DNA of 59,638 nt from Micromonospora sp. ATCC 39149 (GTDB lineage Bacteria; Actinomycetota; Actinomycetes; Mycobacteriales; Micromonosporaceae), in the NCBI RefSeq assembly GCF_000158815.1, contig NZ_GG657738.1:3824375-3884012 (forward strand), read 5' to 3'. Every line of letters begins with the position of its first letter. The stretch's first letter is position 1. A model generated the notes under the pieces. That model searched no databases. It was not told the origin of the DNA and saw nothing but the letters and a program-made list of their open reading frames with translations. Position numbers and translations under genes: made by a program. Positions 55,498-59,638 of the stretch are shown piece after piece.

Positions 55498-55982
55498 CCC
55501 TCCACCGTAAGGAATGAACCCGCCTCTGGCTCCTTTCCGGTGACTCGGTTCACCCGTCCGTCGTGCTCCATCCAGCGACCCGGGTCGACCGGGGCGAAGC
55601 CCACCCTGGCGTACACGCCGTGGGCGTCGACGGTGGCCAGCACGATCCGGCGTACGCCGAGGGTGGCCAGGTGGTCGCGGACCGCACCGGCCAGCCAGGT
55701 GCCCAGCCCGCGACCACGGGCCGACCGGTCCACGTAGACGTCGCAGAGCCAGGCGAACGTCACGCCGTCGGTCACCACCCGGGCCACCGCCACCTGCCGG
55801 CCGTCGCCGGGTCGGTAGACGCCGAACGGCAGCGAGCCGGCGAACGCCCGCCCGACGGTTCCACGGTCGCGCCCCAACGCCCAGTACGCGTCGGTGGAGA
55901 GCCAGTGGTGCACGAGGTCGAGGTCGAGCCGAGCCGGGTCGGTGCTGATCTGGTGGCCGTCTTCGCGGGTCAGGGTGAACAC
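55494..55982 (-). CDS. GNAT-family N-acetyltransferase
   Basis: This 162-residue protein has the GNAT core with acetyl-CoA loop SARGRGLGTWLAGAV (about residues 86-100, the R/Q-x-x-G-x-G/A pattern) and C-terminal GVYARVGFAPVDPGRWMEH. The N-terminus (HHWLSTDAYWALGRDRGTV) resembles the sensory-box-like GNAT group annotated YitI-type. The acceptor is unknown. It forms a two-gene operon with rarD by a 4-base overlap. Confidence 0.88.
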   Translation of the reverse strand: MFTLTREDGHQISTDPARLDLDLVHHWLSTDAYWALGRDRGTVGRAFAGSLPFGVYRPGDGRQVAVARVVTDGVTFAWLCDVYVDRSARGRGLGTWLAGAVRDHLATLGVRRIVLATVDAHGVYARVGFAPVDPGRWMEHDGRVNRVTGKEPEAGSFLTVEG

Positions 55983-56015
55983 ACCTGCGACGCTAGCGCG
56001 GCCGCCCCGGTGGGC

Positions 56016-56420
56016 TCAGTCGCGGTCGAGGACCGCGCCGAGGAGCCAGGTGACCACGCCGACGAGCAACGCGCCGAGCACCGCCTCCGGCCAGAAGCCG
56101 TCGACGTGGAACGGCAGCCCGGCCTCGCCCGCGATCCAGCTCGTCAGCAGGAAGAGCAGGCCGTTGACCACCAGCGCGATCAGGCCCAGGGTCAGCAGGT
56201 AGAAGCCGCAGCCGACAGTCTTGACGATCGGCTGGAGCACGGCGTTGACGACGCCGAAGATGACCGCGACGAGAAGCAGCGTGGTGATCGCCTCGGTGAC
56301 CGAACCCGTGTCGAGCGTGATGCCCGGGATGAGCAGGGTGGCCAGCCAGAAGGCCACCGCCGTGCCGCCCAGCCGGATCAGAAGACCCTTCAGGAAACCC
56401 ATGGCCACGGATCGTGCCAC
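56016..56420 (-). CDS. Phage-holin-family IV (PF04020-type) small membrane protein
   Basis: This protein of about 134 residues has four membrane helices, with LIPGITLDTGSVTEAITTLLLVAVIFGVVNAVLQPIVK and LGLIALVVNGLLFLL typical of the YvlD/PF04020 family. Despite the name, such proteins are common chromosomal membrane proteins of unknown role, and no phage gene is near. The start is unclear: GTG 56420, GTG 56408 or ATG 56402, none with a strong ribosome site. Confidence 0.82.
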   Translation of the reverse strand: MARSVAMGFLKGLLIRLGGTAVAFWLATLLIPGITLDTGSVTEAITTLLLVAVIFGVVNAVLQPIVKTVGCGFYLLTLGLIALVVNGLLFLLTSWIAGEAGLPFHVDGFWPEAVLGALLVGVVTWLLGAVLDRD

Positions 56421-56462
56421 GCAGCCGCCACCGGGGGAACCCGCCGATCGCGCCGGCCACCG

Positions 56463-58294
56463 TCAACCCCGGCCCGGCCGGCCGATCAGCTGCGACTCGA
56501 TGGGGGTCGGCGAGAGCAGCGCCCAGCGCAACGCCCGGCGGTTCACCACCGCCACCATGTCCTCCCGGATGCGGGTCAGCCACTCGGCCGAGCCACCGAG
56601 GCCGAGGGCGGCACCGGCCAACGCGGCCTCGGCGGGGCGCAACGGTTGCAGCACGACCAGGTCGGCCCGGCCCAACTGGTCGACGTCGGAGGGGGTGAGG
56701 CCGTCCCGGACCACCAGGGTGGACTGCCAGGCCGGCCCGGGACCGGCGTCGGCGGGCACCGGACCGGCGTCCCACCACGAGCAGCACCGGGCGCAGCGGG
56801 CGAACCGGCCACCCCGTCCACCGCCCGCCCCGGCGGCAGCACCGGGATCGGCCCGTCGGGCGTGCCGACACCCCGGACGAAGGGCTCCCACACCCGGGGC
56901 CGGGTCGTCTGGACCGCCACCCGGGCACCCAGTGCCAGCGCCCGCAGGGCCACGAGCTGGGCGGCACGCACCCCGCCGACCAGCATCAGCCGGGTGCCCT
57001 CCGGCCGGAACAGCCGGATCGTCACCGCCGCGCCGCGCCGGTTGGCGCCGACCATCAGCCCGGCGGCACCGACCGGCAGCTCCAGCTCGTCGAGGACCGC
57101 CGGGTCGGCGGCAGCGCCCGGGACGGCGAGGGCGAGCGGCAGCGTGCCGGCCAGCGCCGGAAGCTGCTGGCCGTCGAGCCGGTCGACCTCCGCGCCCGCG
57201 TCGTCGGCCAGCCGCCGCAACGCCTGTGCCGCCGTCGCCAGCTCGGTCGGGGCCCAGGCGGCCAGCCGTACGGTCAGCTCGGCCGGCGCGGTCACGCCGC
57301 CGATCCCGGTGCGCGGCCCCACGCAGAGCGAGACCGTGGTCGCGGCGGCCGGCAGGGTGAGCAGCCGGGGCACCAGCCGCCGCCCCGCGTCGGTCCGAGG
57401 GTCCGGCCCGCGCCGCACCCGGAAGGTGGCCTGGAACAGCTTCCCGGTCCGCACAACCGGCCAGGACTCCAGCACCGGCCCGCCGCCGTCGTGATGGGCC
57501 AGTTCCATGAGTACGCGCAGCGCGGCGTGCTCGCCGAGCGGGCGGGCGGTCACCGGCCCGAGCCGGCGGACGATCCGCCGGACCACCCCGGAGAGGGCGA
57601 CCCGCAGCTCCTCGTTGGTCCACCCGGCCACCCGCAGGACCCGCACCGCCAGCAGCACCGAGTCGCGCCCGGCCAGCCGCTCATCGGTGAGCTGCCGGTA
57701 CGACGTCGCCACCGTGCTCGCCCCGGCCGTGGCGGCCGGCGCGGGGGAGCCGCTGAGCAGGAGCTGGAGCCGGACCGGGGGCAGCTCCGGGGAAACCGGC
57801 GGCAGCAGCGTCGACGGCGCGGGCAGCACCCCGGGCCCGTCGCCGAGCAGGTCGCCCGGGTCGCCGACTTCCAGCACGGCGGTCAGGCCCCCGGCGTCGT
57901 CGACCACGGCGGCCGGGCCGCCGGCCAGCTCCGCCGCGCGGATCGTCGCGCCCGGGTCGAGCAGCCCCAGCAGCCCCGGGCCGGCGGCCGACGCCAGTGC
58001 GCGTCGCCGGGAGAGGTGGCCACCGGCGACGCCGAGCCAGGTGAACAGCCAGCGCCCCCGGACCCGTACCCAGGCGCCGGCCAGCAGCGGCGCGGCCACC
58101 GCGACGGCGCCCACGGTCATGGCCGCGCCCCGGCCGGCCCCGGCGACGACCAGCGCCACCGCCGTCTGGGTGGCGATCACCTGACCGACCCGCACGCCGG
58201 TCGACGGCCGCCGGATGGTGGCTGGGATCCACTGTGGTGGCAGCGGCTGGTGGTGCGCCGGCTGGGCCGGGGCCGTGGTGGTGCTGGCCGTCAC
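56463..58294 (-). pseudogene. eccE: Type VII (ESX) secretion protein EccE, frame broken twice near the 3' end
   Basis: From GTG 58294 (GAGGAGG upstream) an EccE-like protein runs with two N-terminal helices (about residues 38-75), a cytosolic/periplasmic domain with SYRQLTDERLAGRDSVLLAVRVLR, and a C-terminal domain. As read, the frame ends at 56576 after a nonsense tail. The expected sequence continues in other frames: RPVLLVV (second frame) and DAGPVPADAGPGPAWQSTLVV to a stop at 56463 (third frame). One extra base in the GGG at 56798-56800 and one in the CCC at 56771-56773 account for both shifts. EccE stabilises the ESX membrane complex. Loss of the last 110 residues could be real or an artefact. 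Confidence 0.75.
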
Positions 58295-58571
58295 CGCGCC
58301 TCCTCAGTGCTCGCCCGGAGACGCCGCCGGGGCGTCGGTGCGGTCGGTTCCGCAGCGTCATCGTATGACTCCGCCCCGGCATCGCGGGAGTCACCGTTGT
58401 CCACAGGGGAGCAGGGCGGGGTAGCAGAACCGCCACCGGACGGCTACCGTCAGCGACGAGTTCGCTGACCTTATCCCGTCCCGGCGCCGGCCGCCGGGAC
58501 AGGCGAGCGGCGCGTCCGCCGCGGGCGCGTCCGACGGCCAGCCACGATCGAGGAGACGAGGTGACGTCCGG
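58295..58571. promoter_or_regulatory. Divergent region between eccE and the WXG100 genes
   Basis: These 277 bases separate the divergent ESX genes. No gene, clear promoter hexamers or operator could be assigned. GAGGAGACGAGG (58549-58562 region) probably serves as the ribosome site of the first WXG100 gene. Confidence 0.3.
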
Positions 58572-58889
58572 GTGTCCCAGACCCAGGCAGAAGCCGCGGT
58601 GATGCAGCAGACCGCCGCGAAGTTCGAGCAGGTGGACCAGTCCCTGCAGTCCATGCTGACCGGCCTGCTGGCCGAGCTGGAGGTGTTGCAGCAGGCCTGG
58701 CGGGGTGCCGGCGGGCGCTCGTTCGAGCAGGTGAAGCAGCAGTGGTCGCAGGACCAGGCGGCGTTGCAGCGGGCGCTGCGGGAGACCGCCACCGCCATCC
58801 GCACCGCCGGCCAGCAGTACGACGTGTCCGACAACGAGGCCGCCGGCCGGGTCGCCGGCACCAATCGCGGCATCCAGTTGCCGCTGTAG
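58572..58889 (+). CDS. WXG100-family ESX secretion substrate (first of pair)
   Basis: This 105-residue helical-hairpin protein has the W-x-G turn as WRG (about residues 47-49) between two long amphipathic helices, and no signal peptide. WXG100 proteins leave the cell through ESX systems as heterodimers. It starts at GTG 58572. The second WXG100 gene follows 25 bases later, the standard esxB/esxA pairing. Which member is which cannot be told. Confidence 0.88.
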   Translation: MSQTQAEAAVMQQTAAKFEQVDQSLQSMLTGLLAELEVLQQAWRGAGGRSFEQVKQQWSQDQAALQRALRETATAIRTAGQQYDVSDNEAAGRVAGTNRGIQLPL

Positions 58890-58914
58890 CACCTCCCGGA
58901 AAGGGGATCATCCG

Positions 58915-59208
58915 ATGGACCATGGGGTTCTGGTCGTCAACTTCGCCGCGTTGCAGCAGGCCGGCGCCGACATCCAGCGGGCATTGAACACGCTGGACAG
59001 CCAGCTCGGCCAGCTCGAACGCGACGCCGCCCCGCTGGTGGCGAGCTGGGACGGCGAGGCCCGGCAGGCGTACGAGCAGCGCCAGGCCCGGTGGCGTTCC
59101 GCCTCGCAGGACCTCCAGGCGATGCTGCGCGACATCAAGCTCGCCGTCGACGACTCCGCGTCGGACTACCTCGACACCGAGAAGCGGAACGTCAACCTGT
59201 TCCAGTGA
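58915..59208 (+). CDS. WXG100-family ESX secretion substrate (second of pair)
   Basis: This 97-residue partner has the turn WDG (about residues 44-46) and a C-terminal YLDTE fitting the YxxxD/E ESX export signal. Ribosome site GGAAAGGGG precedes ATG 58915. With the first WXG100 protein it should form a secreted heterodimer dependent on the ESX machinery represented here by eccE and the mycosin. Confidence 0.9.
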   Translation: MDHGVLVVNFAALQQAGADIQRALNTLDSQLGQLERDAAPLVASWDGEARQAYEQRQARWRSASQDLQAMLRDIKLAVDDSASDYLDTEKRNVNLFQ

Positions 59209-59332
59209 GCCGGCCACGGCGGCGTCCGGCGGGCGCGTCGGGCGCCGCCAGCCGGCCCAGCGGCGAGGAATAGCCGCCGACGCCTCGGTGCAACGGGGTG
59301 CCCCCTCCCGCGAGCCGCGCCGCGCGGGCGGG

Positions 59333-59638
59333 TCAGGCCGCCGGCCGCCAGCGACGGCGACTGCCCCGGGGCAGCACCACCGCCAGCAGGACGGCGCTGG
59401 CCACGGCCGCCCCGGCGACAGCCGCGACGGCCAGCGCCCGGTCCCGGGCCGCCGCCCGGCGGGCCTGGCGGGCGACCAGCGCCGGGTCGACCCCGTCCGC
59501 CGGCAGCGCCCCGGCCCCGCGAGTCGGTCCCAGCGGGCTCGCCCCGGTCTCGGTGACCGCCCGGTACGGGTTGAGCACGCCCGCGCCGTACCCGCCGCCC
59601 GAGCCGCGCTCGGGGGCCGGGTCGACCGTGGCGAGGAT
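59333..59638 (-). CDS. mycP: Mycosin (S8 serine protease of ESX), C-terminal end only
   Basis: The frame enters from the right edge and ends at 59333, giving about 101 residues. The visible start, ILATVDPAP, with GYGAGVLNPYRAVTE is the last conserved block of subtilisin-like mycosins. It is followed by a linker, a membrane helix (about residues 68-88) and a short Arg-rich tail, the standard MycP C-terminus. The catalytic Asp, His and Ser lie outside the window. It is convergent with the WXG100 pair, with a featureless 124-base gap. Confidence 0.8.
   Translation of the reverse strand: MLATVDPAPERGSGGGYGAGVLNPYRAVTETGASPLGPTRGAGALPADGVDPALVARQARRAAARDRALAVAAVAGAAVASAVLLAVVLPRGSRRRWRPAA

Noticed and set aside
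56016..56420. Phage remnant, from the 'phage holin' family name
   Set aside because: No integrase, capsid, lysin or att-like repeats are near; this family is mostly chromosomal.

Overview
The window is a very GC-rich actinobacterial chromosome segment, most probably from Micromonosporaceae (Micromonospora/Salinispora type). The basis is the codon usage, many GTG starts, 4-base start/stop overlaps, the futalosine route to menaquinone, a 14-gene nuo operon, an ESX/type VII secretion locus and short GC-rich intergenic repeats. The genus is an inference; no rRNA or tRNA gene was seen.

Region by region. (1) 1-7.4 kb: a Pro/Gly/Ala-rich partial gene, a secreted NlpC/P60 peptidoglycan hydrolase with a PKPTTPT-repeat tail, mqnE, two small membrane proteins, a secreted C39-type peptidase and a secreted M14 zinc carboxypeptidase. 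(2) 7.4-10.8 kb: a cobalamin riboswitch and its btuFCD importer. (3) 10.7-12.8 kb: a decayed patch with a VOC protein, an ABC-permease remnant, a broken beta-lactamase-family gene and copies of a 53-bp palindromic repeat. (4) 12.8-21.3 kb: a HelD-like ATPase, an amidase, an ArsR/MFS pair, mqnA and a tandem pair of beta-lactamase-fold serine hydrolases. (5) 21.7-25.3 kb: paaABCDE, the ring-1,2-phenylacetyl-CoA epoxidase. (6) 25.4-32.2 kb: a frameshifted fic gene, mqnC, an LPXTG-type surface protein between two look-alike hairpins, menG/ubiE and a menJ-like reductase. (7) 32.3-49.7 kb: nuoA-N and a long-chain polyprenyl diphosphate synthase. (8) 50-56.4 kb: an IclR regulator, phoX with a Pho box, an ECF sigma/anti-sigma pair (the anti-sigma frame broken near its end), rarD, a GNAT and a small membrane protein. 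(9) 56.5-59.6 kb: ESX genes, namely eccE (frame broken twice), two WXG100 proteins and the 3' end of a mycosin.

The central theme is respiration. mqnA, mqnE and mqnC (head group), the polyprenyl synthase (tail), menG (methylation) and menJ (tail saturation) make the menaquinone that complex I, encoded beside them, reduces.

The most unusual structure is in the nuo operon. Three gene junctions (nuoB/C, nuoJ/K, nuoM/N) carry copies of one repeat. In each, the repeat forms a 20-23 codon mini-ORF whose GTG overlaps the upstream stop (GTGA) and whose own stop overlaps the next start. A fourth junction (nuoL/M) has the same architecture with unrelated sequence. These may be relays for translational coupling. 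A second theme is frame damage: four loci (beta-lactamase relic, fic, anti-sigma factor, eccE) show apparent single-base indels, nearly all in short G/C runs. That could be real decay or a sequencing artefact.
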